Shown: positions 34,449-49,400 of the stretch, one piece after another
Layout of the letters: each line of letters begins with the position of its first letter
How positions within the stretch are numbered: the first letter of the stretch is position 1
Origin: Allolobophora icterica
Taxonomy: Eukaryota; Annelida; Clitellata; Crassiclitellata; Lumbricidae
Length of the DNA: 64,000 bases
Assembly (NCBI GenBank): GCA_963556255.1
Contig: OY744607.1
Coordinates: 50,682,022 to 50,746,021 of the forward strand
Direction of reading: 5' to 3'
Position numbers and translations under genes: made by a program
The notes under the pieces: generated by a model
The model's input: the letters and a program-made list of their open reading frames with translations, nothing else
What the model was told of the DNA's origin: nothing
The model's database searches: none

Positions 34449-37400
34449 TTATGACCGCAGTGCACAGAACTGCTGGAAAACTTTAAGGATGTGAATATCG
34501 ATGTCGCTTGTGAAGACCAGGTTTTCAAGAGTATTGACGTACTTGTGAACTTGCTCATGATGCTGTCAACAAAAAAAACATAATAGCTTCTAAACCTGTG
34601 TTGCACACGAATGCATAAATAGCAGACTTTAGAGATGGCTTAGACCAGGGGTGTAAATAAGCTGGCCCACGGGCCATTTCTGGGCTGCCGATGATGTTTT
34701 TCTGGCTGGCAAAGCCTTGCCTAATGACTACACAATTTGAGAATAAAAGTTCAAATTTTGTCATTTTTCACTTGTTACTATGTGCTATGTTCTTGATAGG
34801 AACTTGTTTTATATCAGAACAAGATGAATTTGAGTTGTTTATGTACAATACCTAAAAACTAGAATACACTGACCTTAGGCTTAAGACTAAGTTTTATGTA
34901 ATGTTCGTGAATGATCATCAAGATCAAAATTAAGATTTTATAAGCCCAATTTGACTGTGTTAAAAATGCACCACTGAAAGTTTAGTTTTGCAAATAAATT
35001 CTGGGACGGGCTCACCGAGCCACATCCCAGACCCCTACCCCATTTTGCTCAGGAGCCTTCAGCACCCTAGCCTGCTACTAGCTGGAAAATATTGCCACTG
35101 GCCCACCATTAAAAAAGACCTAGCGCGACCTAGCATTGTCAGTGAATTTTCAAAGTTCTCTCAGTTTCGTTGCTGTGTTTGTACATCAGACATAAACACC
35201 TTTGTTCACACGTTTGACGACCACTAATATCGAAAGAGTCATTACCATTATGACTGATGAGCAGTTACCTAGCTTCAACATTGGACAATACCACTGCCCA
35301 CATTCTGGTAATGCCAGTCCCAGGCCTGGATAAAGCAGGAGGGCGACACTAATCGTCTGTTATGACACAGCGTTCTTAAACAGAAATGACTGCATACCTG
35401 AAGAAAGACTTGCTGGAGTCTTTCGAGAATCCACTTGTACCTCGGAGTGTTGTAGTCTCGTCCTTCCCTCTCACATTGCGACAAATGTTCACTCAGGATC
35501 ATTATGAAGCGCTGTACGAAAAAACAACTCCAATCAGTTAAACTTCAGTCCTTTACTTTGCAAACTGATCACAGGTGGCATATATAGCTTGGTTAAACCA
35601 AGATCACGCACATCAAGCAACTCATTCACATAATTGCAGGTAAATAAAACATTGGAAGCATGCCTTGCAACACTTTAAAACATGAAGCTTTTGATGGTGC
35701 AAGTTAACTTCCTACTACAGTTGTTGGGTGGTGCCAGTCCAAAGCTAGGATTAAACAGAGACAACTCTACTTGTAACTTTGTTAAGACAGGGCATCATTA
35801 AACCAACTACTAAGGTACGGCATCGGTCAGTGTTTAACAAGTCCTATAGTCCACAGATTTCATAGATCTGACAACTTAACAGAAGTCTTGCGATTTGATT
35901 TGATTTGAAATTTTTTAGTCTGCATCTGAAACAGACGATGTTTCTCCTCTCAAAAGTAAACCGCTGCAAGGAGAAAAAGCTTAACCTAACTAAATGGCTC
36001 CCTAGGAAAAACCAGCTGAATAAGTTAGACATGCAACTGACCAAACAATACAGTGGAGCCAGCTTTGTTTAATTCATTCAATGTGTTAAGCAGAACTACA
36101 GCTTTGGCTACAAAGATTGGACGATGAGTATGACCTGAACATTAATAGATAGTTCCAAATGCCCAGCAACAGTAGCAAGAGATTCCATGAATTCAGATGA
36201 ATGAAAGACTGGAAGAGACTGAAGGAGTCTCCTAAGCTAACCAGAGAGGCAGCCACGGGTATGAAGGGTTAGCGACTTCATTTTCTTAGCCTCAGCATAT
36301 GAGGGCCGGTGGCCAGTCTTCTCCCTCGCCGTCTCATCCTCCCACCGACAGTGTGCAGTCAGTGTACTCATTATGGCTGAGTTGGTTAGGGGTGCAGGTG
36401 GAGCAGAAATCTCGAAACAGATTTCTGTCCTGGCAGGGATTTGAACCCCTGACTTCACGGCCCACACTAACCACTAGACTGTCGCACACCCACAAGACCG
36501 GAACTCACCTGAAATATGATGAGGAAGAGATTCTTCTGATTGCTCTGAAGATCGTCCAGCTGTTCCTCTTTACCTGTGATCGCATCCTCCGACGGAATGT
36601 CACCCGCATCCATGTTTTCGTCTTCCGCATCAAAACCATCTTTGCGCTGCAGTTGGAAAAATCTTATTGATATTTTGGACTCCCTGTGGTATGATCTTGG
36701 GCTCCCTATGGTATGGTCTCATACTCCCAATGGTATGGTCTCGTAAAGATTTGTGCATCACAAAATCATCGGGGCAAAGAAAACATTTCAAACAACAAGG
36801 GAAACAGGAATTCATCCTAAGTGGCGGCGCCAGACAGTTTTTGTAACCAGGGCAGTCATATAAGTAACCAGCGCAGAGGGCGATTTATGGAAAGCGCAGT
36901 TGCACGAGCTTAAAATGGTGACGATATAAGATCGTGCTACCGCGCTTGAAATAAATCGCCCACAGCACTATTATAGATGTCTATAGTCAGGAGGTCAGAT
37001 GGGCGAAGCCCTCGGAAGCTGAACGCTTTTTGACATATGTAAAGTAAATTTTAACATTTAAGTGTATTAAGTGAATTTATATCTCAGGATATAATAACTA
37101 TGCCCGAACAAATTCTGGACAGGGCAAAAATTCTGGCAGGGCATTGGCTTCTTTCCCAGGGCATTTGCCCTGGTGTAGCGCCGCCCCTGTTCATCCTAGA
37201 ATTTCTGATCCAGCTGGGTGTCTTGTGCCTAACCACTGCTCCCAATTTTTAATGGAAACACCACACCAGATCAGAATGTCGGAGAAGTAGAGAAGCTATA
37301 TGTACAATCAGAACTGGATAAGTGAATATACCAAGTTATCATAGACTTAGAGGAGAAAAATGTGAAATAAAGGCTTCATACTTAAAGTCATCAATATGAT

Positions 37401-40400
37401 TCCTGAAGCATCCTTTAAGAACATCGCACAGTCACTTAGTGTAAGAGAACTGAAGAAACTATTTATAAAAGACTTGAACAAACTGAATATTTTACAGAGC
37501 TATCACAGACTTATATTTTTTAAACAAGAACAACATAACAAATTCACTGAATTATTATATTAAAAATCTTGAAATTAAAGCCTGTCAGCCTATGAACAAC
37601 TGAAGATCATTCTATTTGATCATTCTATTTGATCATTATGTTTGATCATTGTGATCTTGTGTAGTCCGGTTGTGAGCACCTATGATAAGCTTTCCTGAAG
37701 AGGGGCTATATAAATAAGGACTTACAATAGTTACAACTGCATTGGATGATGTCACAACTGAGAGTAGGCACGTGCCTACCTTTCGTTCATGTTCCTCGAG
37801 TCGATCCTTCATCTCTTCGATCTCCTTCTGCAGTTTCGTCACTTGACGAACCATCTTCTTAATCGTACTGTGCAGAATCTCCCAAATGTAGAAACTAACA
37901 CAGCAACACCACGAACAGTCAGCATTGCAAACAAAAAAACAAGAGTAAAAAAAATCGAAAACCTATCTTTGCTGTGATAAGCTGTAAAGACATTGGGAGA
38001 ATCTTTCATCAGTGTGTTTTCAGAATACAGACTGACTACATATTAGATCTAGCGGGATGATTTTCGATCAACAAGCCAAAGAAGACGCCACCAGCGTAAG
38101 TAATTAGTGACTTCTATAGAGCCGGTGTCTAATGCACAAAGCATCAACCCATGGCGCATTAAGGCCAAGCTGAAATCAGGTCAACAGTCAGAAGATCAGC
38201 CTAGACTGGTGTTCCAATAATATTATTTTATAATTAAAATTACTTTACACTACTTTGCCTAAGTTATTTTACTTCACTTATTATTGCTCTGCCTCACTTT
38301 ACTTTATGGTATCCTACATCATATTAACTCGCTTAATCTCCTGGTCCTTATACTCGACTACCATGTTGGGAATTAACAAGCAATAGGGGGCTCGCTCTAG
38401 CGGGACACCATCCCTTCTGGGTCTCCCTTTGTGTCATATTATTAATATTTCCGAGCTTTATCATTCAGGTTTCTTTACTTTTCTTTTATTGAAAAACACG
38501 CTCAGCACTAACCAATTATATTAATTTAATGATCATGTATTATTGCTCTGAAAATTTGTGAACTTTATGTATTAAAACAAACATGTTAATAAGACAAGTT
38601 AAATTAGTTCTGTGTATTGTTGTTAATACAAACAATGGTTTATTAAAGTAGTATCTGTTAAACGACAAATGAGTCTGTAACTGATAAAACAACCTGATGC
38701 TAAACGAATGTATGTAAATCAAATGTGTGGACCAATAAAAAAACGTTCTGTTCTGCTGAGACAGAGAGAAAGCCCATGGTGGAAGTGGCATATGAAAGCT
38801 CTTTAGTCAAGGTGTAAGCAGAGGTTGTTTGTTTCGACTCACCTCGTCAGTTCCTCCGACATTTCAGGCAGAAAGATCCACTTGGCAACGGCCGAACATT
38901 CAACGACCTGTGTCTTTAGCAACTTATCAGTCAGAACAACAAGCATCTAAAACAGATACAATGCAATACAGATGCAAGTTGTCTTCCTGTTGTCTCTACA
39001 TTTCATGTGCAACATAGATTCTTTCATCTCAATTCAATTCAACTTTATTGATCCGAATTCAATACAAAAAGTACAGTAGGCACCAATCGGAATGTAACAC
39101 TTTCCGGATACAATAGGGAAAGCCCAAAAGGGACATAGGTCCCGCTTAATTAGGGCTGCATATTCGTTACATAGTAATAAGATGGCACCAAAAAATCTCT
39201 TGGTTATCTAACCACCAATGTTTCATTAACTTCATTTGCCTTCGTCACCACTTATCCACACCACTGCTCAGAAGTCAAAGAGGGGAAAAACAAGACCATT
39301 TACCAAATGACTCGCATAAAAGCACTAATCTAACCTAATCTAATCTCACTTCTACAGCGCCGTTATCATAATGCCCAACATATCAACTGATGGTCACTTT
39401 AAGCGCAATCAAAAATCCTAATCCACTGGAGATGCCAGTTCAAAATGTGACAGATCAAAACGACAAGCCAGGCTATGGTGGTCAAGAGAAGAAATCCGAG
39501 GAGTCCCTAGAATTATCACACCCGGTCAGAACACATCAAACAACATGTCAACTGCCGAACTATAATCCCAAACTGACTTCTTCTTCTTCGAAGACTTAAG
39601 AACATTGTCGTAAGATCACCTGTTGGTGTGACTTCCAGAGTTCGTGTAGGCTGCGGAGGATGCAGAGCTGAGCATCTTCTGCTGGCATTCCCCGTCCCTC
39701 GCCCAGAGATTTCAGGACTGGATGAAACCTAGAGCAGTCCAAATAGATGCCATTCCTCTCTCAAACAGCAGACAAAAGCATCAGAATGGTATCACATACA
39801 GTATCATCTGGCCACTTCCTTGGCATTTTATACAGGAAACATCAACAGACATCCCTTCAAATGAGCTATATAAATAACCATATATACATACACATACAAG
39901 CACTCGCATCAGATATCTGTAGGAAACATGCAAGCACCATCAAGTTTGTGTCATTAAGAGCCAACATGTAAAAATAACTATCCATTTTGTTCGATCCTGG
40001 TTTTCCATTGTTAGAGCAGGATCACCTCTGATGACTCTATCTTGAAGAGGAGCTATATAAATCTGTGATTACAACTACAAAAGAAATTAATGTAGCACTA
40101 GTACACGAAACACATTAACCAATGACTGAGAAGAAACTCGTCAAACGAATATGATCTGCAAAAGATGCAAAGAGATGGTTTTACATTTGGCTCAAGAGAG
40201 GAAGGTGGAACTGACTTTGAAATGGCGGCAAATGAATGACTGAAGGACTTGGCTCCAAGGAAGAGAAGAGTCTGAACAAGAACGTCCGTCTTCAGTGGAT
40301 TGTTACCTGCAGATCGAAACAACATCCAATCAAAACTCATGACTTCTATAGCACCACTGCACCTGCTCTCTTGTCAACAGCGCCACCTGCACTGGAAATT

Positions 40401-43400
40401 TTGAAAACTAAACTGTCTGTGTGTGTCTCTCTCTCTATGTTTTTCTGTCTGTGTGCATCTCTCTAATTCTGCCTCTATTTCTGTACGTAAACTATATAAA
40501 AACAGCAGTAAAAATAAAACTGTTGACATAGAATCATTGTATTGACTACAGAACTATTTGAATGTAACTCTCTACATATAGTGCCTTTTGTGTTCCGTCA
40601 CAGGTGCTGTGGCGAGCTATTTCGTAGTCAACGTACCCAAGCAATACAGGCTTCAAATTATAACAATTATCTTTAATTTTTTTACAGCCACCATTATTCA
40701 ACCCCTATAGACTGTCTCCCTGTCCCTTAGTACAATTAAAAACAAGTAAAAGACAACCCAATGCGTAATCCTGCTGGGCGCTATATAAATTTATCGTTTC
40801 CCACCTCTTCATCATATAAGAAGTGGAAAAACCAGAACAGATGAGATGAGAGACTCAAGAGATGACTGACTGTTTGCAGGTGAAAGCTCGTTTATGATCT
40901 GCATTGCTTCATCCGGTGAACACTTGGACTTGACCGCTTGTAACAGTCGATGTGCAACCATTGTGCCTGGATTTGATCCTGACAACAGAAAAGAAAACAA
41001 CAGATATGCAACCGTTGCATTAACCAAATGCCAAAGTTTCACTGACTTCAAACTGTAACTGCAGCAACTCATCTACTTAGAGTAAATTTTCTTCTAGAAT
41101 CTGATATAAATAATTCATACACGTTGGAAATGTTTCCTCAGTTTGACATATGCTTGAAATTTAAACATCTTTATCAAATTAGGTATTATTATTATTATTA
41201 ATTACAAACATATTTAAAGTGCGCAAGGTCATACAAAAATATCTGCGTAATTTCCAAGTGTCCCAACAAAAACACAAGTGCTTGCTCAGCATATTCCACA
41301 TCATGACTTGGGACAATTTCTTTCCCACAAGAAACTCTGTCACTAAACAGAATTTGGCATAAGCAGAGAAGGAAACAGCACATCATACGATGCACTGACC
41401 CCCTGTCCAGGACCTTAGGATTTGTCCAGGACCTTAGGATTTGTCCATTACCAGCTCATGGGCCTAAGATTGGAAAATGAGCATGCCCAATGTCCCACCA
41501 AGGAGATGGAAGTTTTACTTCACTTTTGGCCATTAAATATAACATCTAAAATAATAATTGAAAAACTTCTGTAATAATTCTTAAGAGGCATCGGTCATTG
41601 GATGCTGCTGAGCAAATTACTGTTGGCCAAATTCCAGGGTGACTAGAGCTGAAGAGCAAAACAAAATCCAAGAAGACACCGCATCGCTCCAAAGGGGAAC
41701 AAATCGAAAAACATGGTCTTTAGTTGAAATCTGAAGGCACAAAAGGCAAACGTTTGCTAGAAAAGAAGTTAGAGAAAGGTCAAGCATCCTTGTCCAAGCA
41801 ATTGTCCGATTAAGATAATCAGAAGATCTGGTCAAGCAGAAACAAGTCTGGGAGTTCGCATACGATAAAGACAGTGAGCTTGGCCAAAATGCAAAGTCTT
41901 ATATATGATTCAAACAGTCTTGAGACAATTCACTTTTCTATGGGCAGCCAATGATTTTTATGATAGGAAACTACATGTTGAGTTGTATTGATAGGACTGG
42001 CCAGCCAATCTGGCATTAGTGGCAGACCATAAGTCTTTACCTGCTCCTTCATCCTCGTACTTGTAATGAGGAATCGGTTTATCCGGAAGAAGTTTTTCGA
42101 AACTTGTCGGAATAATCTCCGTGATCCTCTGGTGATAGGACAGCCTACGACAACACGAAATGAAAGACATGAAAACTAACATAAATTCCAGTATGCTGTC
42201 AAGAAACAGAGATGAGCAAAATCTAAACTGGGACCAAAAGCAGGAAAGATGGATACTAGTGGCTCATACAACAGTAACAGTCTGGAGTAACCTCCAGAAT
42301 GTCAGTCGGTAACACAGATTAGTCCATAACGCTGTCATAATCTTGTAATGTTTCACTGTGGCTTATAATAATAAATAAAATAATAATCTTTTCTTTAATT
42401 AAGTGCCTGCAAACGCACTGCACTGTGAACATACATATAGTAGAAACGGCAGCCACAAAGGGCGCCTTACATAGATGGTCTCCATATTTTCCTGGTAGAA
42501 AATACTGGGAAAAGATGGAGACCATCTATAAGCCACGATGAAACATTACAAGATCATGACAACGTTATGGACTGATCTGTATTACTGACTGATCTTCTGG
42601 AGGTTGATCTGATTATGGCTTAGCTCTTGTGCACCATTGGTTGATACCTTGGGCATTGGATGCCTGCACAGTAGAAGTTAGAAATTACAATACAATGAGA
42701 ATGTTAATACAACACTTGTAACAGTTAAAAATTCTTTTACACCAAGCTAAGCCACATTTCAGCCACAACATAATCCAATGTTTGCAAAATCATTAGCTGT
42801 TGTTAGCAAAAGTCTGCTAAGAAGTCGTAGTGTACCTCAGGCACTTGAGAAGTGTCTCCTTGACAAACTTTGGCTTTGGCATTTCGTTATCGACAATGAG
42901 ACAGTCGCTCCAGTCATCCCAACTCCACTTGAACTGGAAGTTGCTCAGGTGGTAGCCAAACCAATTCACAAACCTACAGCCAAAGAAAATTTCTTATGAA
43001 ACTACTTTACGCCTAGTTTCCTACAGATCGTTTACTGGTTTCTAAATTTCACTCTGAAAGTGAAACTAGCAAGCAGATGCTTTCAAATTAAAAGTAAAAC
43101 TATGAAGTAGCTTGCTATCCAGAGAGGTACTCGACTCTGTTGAGTCTTTATGTTAACTGCAAGACTGGCAACAAAATTCCTGCAACGTTAACCTTCCATC
43201 CAAAGGTCTTACCTTCCATCCAAATGTCTTACCTTTCAATGCAAGACGTGTTCATGTTATCAAGACGTTCGTACAAGATTTCGGTTGCCTGCGCCAACTG
43301 AAAGAAATCCAAAGTCAAAGAAAACAATCTGCAAACAACTGAACAGACCAGAATTCTGACCGTTCTGATCAATTTTAGCACAAGACAAGAACTCGTAACT

Positions 43401-46400
43401 GAAGAATGCTGCCCCGTTCAGACAATCACGTCTGCAGTATTTCTTGGACCAGACTCAAAAACAGGTGACCATCTATTCATATATTTACATGCAAAAGTAA
43501 ACACAGATTCAATGCACCAATGCACAGTCAAAGGATACGACTTGTGGCATAGACCCTGGCTGGAGTTTGCACAGTTCAATCAACAGAGACCCGTAGAAGA
43601 GTTCAAGGTATGGCGCCCGTGGCAGCTCAAACAACTGGGCAAAGATGACCTACAGTAACAATTCAACCAAACAGAGATAATATGTTCCTAGCTTTAGCTC
43701 CTAGTTTGTAGTTCAACAATTCAGATCTGGAAACAGAAAGTATCCGCAGTCTTTATCTAGTCCTCTAAAAGAAATTTTTGTGCAGACGTTGGTCGCATGC
43801 AAAATTCTCTATGTACAAACATGTTTAACTCAGTGCAATTCATACATGATTGATTGTGAAAAACCGACTGTGTCCCAAAGGAATAAAAGCATGCATCCAG
43901 AAGCACATTTACCAAATATCTTGCTTAACGTGTGTGGCTGAGCCAAGAAGGGAAAACTGACCACAAAACGGACATATATTTACAAAAACAGATTTATGAG
44001 AAACAGGAAATCAAGAAACATGAACAAATGACTTTCTTACTCACCTCAACGATCATGTAGTTGAGAGGAATCTTGAACTTGAATGACGGTTCAAGGAGAG
44101 CTCCAGCGCTAGACAAAGACACACGTGAACATCATCAAAAGACAAAGGAACTCTCTACAACCACAAGATGCTTCTGATGCCTCCGTAACCACAACACCAA
44201 GACTAACTACCATTTTCATACTAACTGGCAATCATTCGAAATCAAACACTGCCTTGCAAGATAATCCCAGGGAATGTGATTAAACCCACGAGTGGCGCTT
44301 AGAAACGTAATGGGAAAGGTTGCAATTACCAGTCTTTTCGTTCCAGATGATGGTTATGCAAAATCCAGTGCAGCTGCTCTTCTACGATGAATCGCTCCAG
44401 AGAATACTGACCGGGCAGCGGTGGCAGAGTCTGTTACAATCAACACAGCAACCATTCCGTTAATCAACCAGCAGAAATCGTCACTCCATGTCGGGAGACT
44501 AAAAACGCATCCTGTTGGTGAAGTGTTCTCTGTGTTTACATCTCAAACAAAGAACTCTTTAACCATCAGACACACAAATGGTTTTTATAAGCACATTTCA
44601 AAACGGTCTTTATTTGACCTTTTTGGTCTTTATTTGACCTTTTCTTAGTAAGTGACTTGGTCAATTCAGTGATGTGTCAAATGAGTAAGTCACTCAGAGA
44701 ACAAACATTGCAAACGGTCATAGTTCTAAGGTCATAGTCATCAAGTTCTAAGCTGTTCAAAAAGAATGATGTCACATGTCTAATGACCATAAATTCAACA
44801 CCTCAAAACACACCTAAAGTATTACAACACAGTTTTTCACGTACGTCTGGTATATCCGAATAGTCAAACATGCGAAAGATGACAGACGGCAGAGGATAGG
44901 CCGAGTCTTCATTATGTGACGGCAACATGATTTTCGGAATTGTGTGTTGCAAAGCATCACATAAAGTGCCATCAAATGCAACATAAGGACGAACCAACTC
45001 GCTCTCCTCCCATTTGTTCCGCTTCAGATTCTGTATCTGGTTCCACAAACAGTCGAGATACTGAAACACAAAACATCAACCATTAATCTATAAAACATCA
45101 CCAGTATATTACATAACCCAACATCCACACCAAATTACCTCACGAACAGATATCAGGCTGCTATCGGATGACCCTGTGAGACTGCAACCATCAACATTCA
45201 ATTAATTAATTAAATGACAAATAAAATATTTTATTCAGCACTAAATTTCACAAACATTGCAATCAAATTTCCAGCAATGACAGAGATCAACAGTTAGTGG
45301 CAACCAAAACTCAATGCCCAGTATCAGGGTCACCTAAACTCCCAACTGTTTACATGTGACAGCAACACGACCTCTCCATCAGCAAATCTTTTCCATTCTT
45401 TTCAAACAGAAACCAACGATATTTAATGGGTAGAAATTATAATCTAGAAGCCATTGAAAAAATCATCCATAAGATTTCAGATTCTACAAGAATCCAGTTC
45501 AAATGGATGCCGAAACAAGCACAACCATTGCACCGCGCTGTGTCTTTTGGATATTGTTGTGATCATGGCTTAGTTTTGGTGCGCCATCAGTTGATTCCTT
45601 GAGCAATACACACTGACATGACAGAAGGTATTTAAATTGCAATTAACGCATAAAAGAAAAGACAGGAATGCTATTAAGTAGTGCTTCTGTTCTAATCATA
45701 AACTAAGAATTGGCAGAAGCTGGAGCTCCTTCTTCTTCTTTTTCGGAACATGAGTGGAGAATGACTGAATGGTTACCTCCTCCTGAGGAAGACCTTCGTC
45801 GTTTGACCAGACACGAAGAGCCGTCATGTGAATCTTCTGACGTTTCCTACAACACAACAACCATTATGACCACCATTTCAATCAGTTGTACATACAAAAT
45901 CCAGTTAATAGGTGAATGAAAGAAGTAGATCGCCAGCAAGTAAAGAGACACTCTTTAACATATTCCACCGTTAAGTTATGATTAATGTCAGCATATCACT
46001 CTCTCTCTCTCTCTTTCTCTCAGTACTTACATAAAAGTTTTGAGGTAAACAACCTAAGACAGAACCATTTCTCCAATGAGTTCTTTACTTTATTACAGTT
46101 CAATTGTTTTAACCTCAGTCACTTGAGGGCGCTTCTAGCCAACCTCTGTTCCCTATATGTAAAGTTATATCTCTCTGGTAGTCATCAGTTGCTTTGGAAA
46201 TAGCCAGTCACTGAACTCCGGCTCTGTCTCCAGGTGACACAACGGGTAAAACCACTCAGAAGAGTTACCTCACTCTTGTCCGAGAGGAAGAGATAAGCAA
46301 GAGGATAAAGATGCACAGCTTTCTTGCTTTTTATAACCCTGAAGATAAGACTGTACAGTGTGACTGGGAACTGAATCTGAGTTACTTAGGCACAACGGCA

Positions 46401-49400
46401 ACTGGACTTACTTGAGATAGTTTTCGATCATGTTGAGGATCCGATCGAGGTCCTGTTCTTTCTTCTGATGCAATTCAAGTCCAACCCATGGCAGACACGA
46501 CAGAACGGCATAGACGTACCAGTCCGAACGTGCCTACACACCAACACACAACTAGATGTAACCAGAGCCTTTGAGAGGAGCTATATAAAGAAGCTATATA
46601 AAGTCTGGATGCACACACACACACACAAACACCTGTAAGCCAAGCAAATCCAAGATACACGTGTAATAACAAAAAGTATCTGAAATGGGCGATTTGGCTC
46701 TTTTGGTTGCTGCCCCTCGTGTGCCTGGTACAGTCTTCCTGCATCTATTCACGAGGCTAAAAGTCCTCATGAATGTTTTTAAAGACACTTGAAAATCCAT
46801 TTACTATGTACTTTCTAGCAATTGCACTTATAGTTGATGTTGTAAAGTACCTCAGAGATAGCTAACTACTGATGATGCACTATACAAATTGTCATACTTA
46901 CAATTACAACCTGATAACAAAAACTCACCTGAGGAATGCCATCCTCCAATGTCACATCCAGGAAGGAGTCATAGAGAGTCAGAAGAGATGACACCATAAT
47001 GACTCGGCAGTTGACGAGGTCAGACAGAAATCTTATCTGAAATGAACACAAAACCAGCCACACTTCAGACTACGCAAAAAAAACATGAGGCTTCATCTCA
47101 TAGCAATTAAAGTGGAAAGGCAGTTCTCCTGGGCTACCACCGCCTTTCGGGATCTTCAGGACTTAACATCTCCAAAAGAAACGCTGACACAAGAGCTCTG
47201 AAAAAGAAGCAATGAAGAATACTCTAAGCAAAACTAAGTAGAAAATGCAAAGAGCAAATTGAGATTCAGACTCACCACAAGACGAGCCATGTGATAGGAT
47301 CCGGATTTCAAGGCCTCTTTCAGCAACCTCACGAGAGCCTCCACAAACTATTACAAACACACACACATCCATCTCAACAGCAGCAAAACCAAATATAAAC
47401 CAAAACCAAACGATTCAGTCATCTTTGAAATACACCAGAACCTCCTCCATACAACACTGGTCTCAGGAGTCACAGCATGGACCACATTATAATGAGGTCG
47501 TTTTCCAAAGCTCAACTAAATGCCAGACCATGTTATATCACATGAGCACCTCTGAGTAGCCCTCTTGAAGAGGCGCTATACAAATGTCCTAATGAATGAA
47601 TGAAATCACAATTCATGGTATTAGGAAGCATGTCTTAAGAGGACTAGCATATAAATTAACTCTCTAGACAAAGTTATAAAAACTCAACAAGAACTGCAGT
47701 ATCTGAGAGACAGCAAAGACTCAATCGAATTTATTTAAATAATTTAAAAAATTAAAGACTAGTTGGTCTGCAAAGGTTCACCAGTCACTCTGTTGCAGAG
47801 TAAAGCAGGGAGGCGACCTGACCGATGTCTCTCATGAGCGTAGACTCGGATCCGACCTGGGCTGGTGAACCAAAGTCCTCTGTGCCCACCTTCACGTGGT
47901 GCGGACTGTTGGTACCCTTCCAAAGGAAGGGGAACGAACGGGCACGGCAGGCAAAACCAGGGGAAGGCAATGGCAAACCACCCCTGTTAACATGCCAAGA
48001 AAATCGTCATGAGACACACCAAACCACGCCGATGGTCGCTGATGGTGGGACTCCCAGGCCGGAGCGCTGAGGTGGGACTCCCAGGCCGGAGCGCGACTCA
48101 AGGGCTACTGGGGAAGTAGCAAGACGGCAAAGGAGACTGTGTGTCATGGCGATCGCTAGGGCTCCTAGAGCCGACAGCACAAGACACACAAGACACAAAG
48201 ACTAGATACAGAAACATGAGCAGTTCTTACATCTCCCCCTGCGTTATAGTTCTTCGTATTGAAAAGTCCCACCAGAGTTGTGTAGACGGTCATTCTGTGT
48301 GGCATATTTATCACACTGCAAAACAAAAACACATCTTAACATCATCACATTTTACAGTATTATTACTATTATTATTCATGTTACCGCAATGAGCAGAGCT
48401 AAGAAAATCTGAAGAAATTACTGTTGAAATTTCCATTGAACCGGGCATTTAATCAGCCCTCCATTTGCAAAGCAATAAAAATATTCACCTAGATAGATTA
48501 ACATTTGTTATGTGCGACTTCACCTGAACTGACCCATTTGAAGTCTTGGGGAGTATGGTAACCATGGTAACTGTAGTCATAAGATTAGATTCTGCTTAAT
48601 AAATTTTGCTGTAAAACACAAATAATGTCAGACGACTCAGAATCCTGACATTTAACCGAACATAGTAAATACAGAAATCACAATGAAATGAAGTTATAGT
48701 CACCAGTCACAGAGGATTTTAAGAATTTTCGTCTTGTAGTTGGCCAGATCCGCCTCAAGAACGCTTGCCAGTCCCTCGAGATTACTTTCCAATGAAGACG
48801 TGCTCTGATTGAAAACAAACAAACGGCAACAGCATCAATGCAACTGAACAACTGCATGACAAACAGTAACAGCATCATAGCAACTGTACAACAGCATGAT
48901 TGACAAACAGCAACAGCATCAAAGCAACTGTACAACCGCATGACAAACAGCAACAGCATCAAAGCAACTGTACAAGGTTCTGCATAACATAAACAGCATC
49001 AAAGCAACTGTTCAACAGCATGACAAACAGCAACAGCATCAAAGCAACTGTTCAACAGCATGACAAACAGCAACTGTACAACCGCATGACAAACAGCAAC
49101 AGCACCAAAGCAACTGTACAACCGCATGACAAACAGCAACAGCATCCAAGCAACTGTACAACTGCATGACAAACAGCTTCCATGGAAGACGCTCAGGTTA
49201 GAGAACACACGACAAGACTAATTCCGAGCGTTACTATGGACTCCAACCACCATCATAATATCATGCAACCACCTGTCTCATTATGGAGCAAGCTGTAACA
49301 AGTTTCAGTACAGAATATCACTCAATGGATCCACTGATTTATGTGTACGCATCTATGAGTATGTATATCCTTGTATGTATATCCTTGTATGTATGTGAGC

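Noticed and set aside
34640..35120. Another hAT-like element near the NCBP1 3' end
   Set aside because: The left edge 'caggggtgtaaataagctgg' looks like a hAT terminus, but I could not find a convincing right end or target duplication.
48822..49172. Regularly repeated units resembling a CRISPR array
   Set aside because: The 40-bp units are contiguous with no unique spacers, the genome is eukaryotic, and the array lies in an intron.
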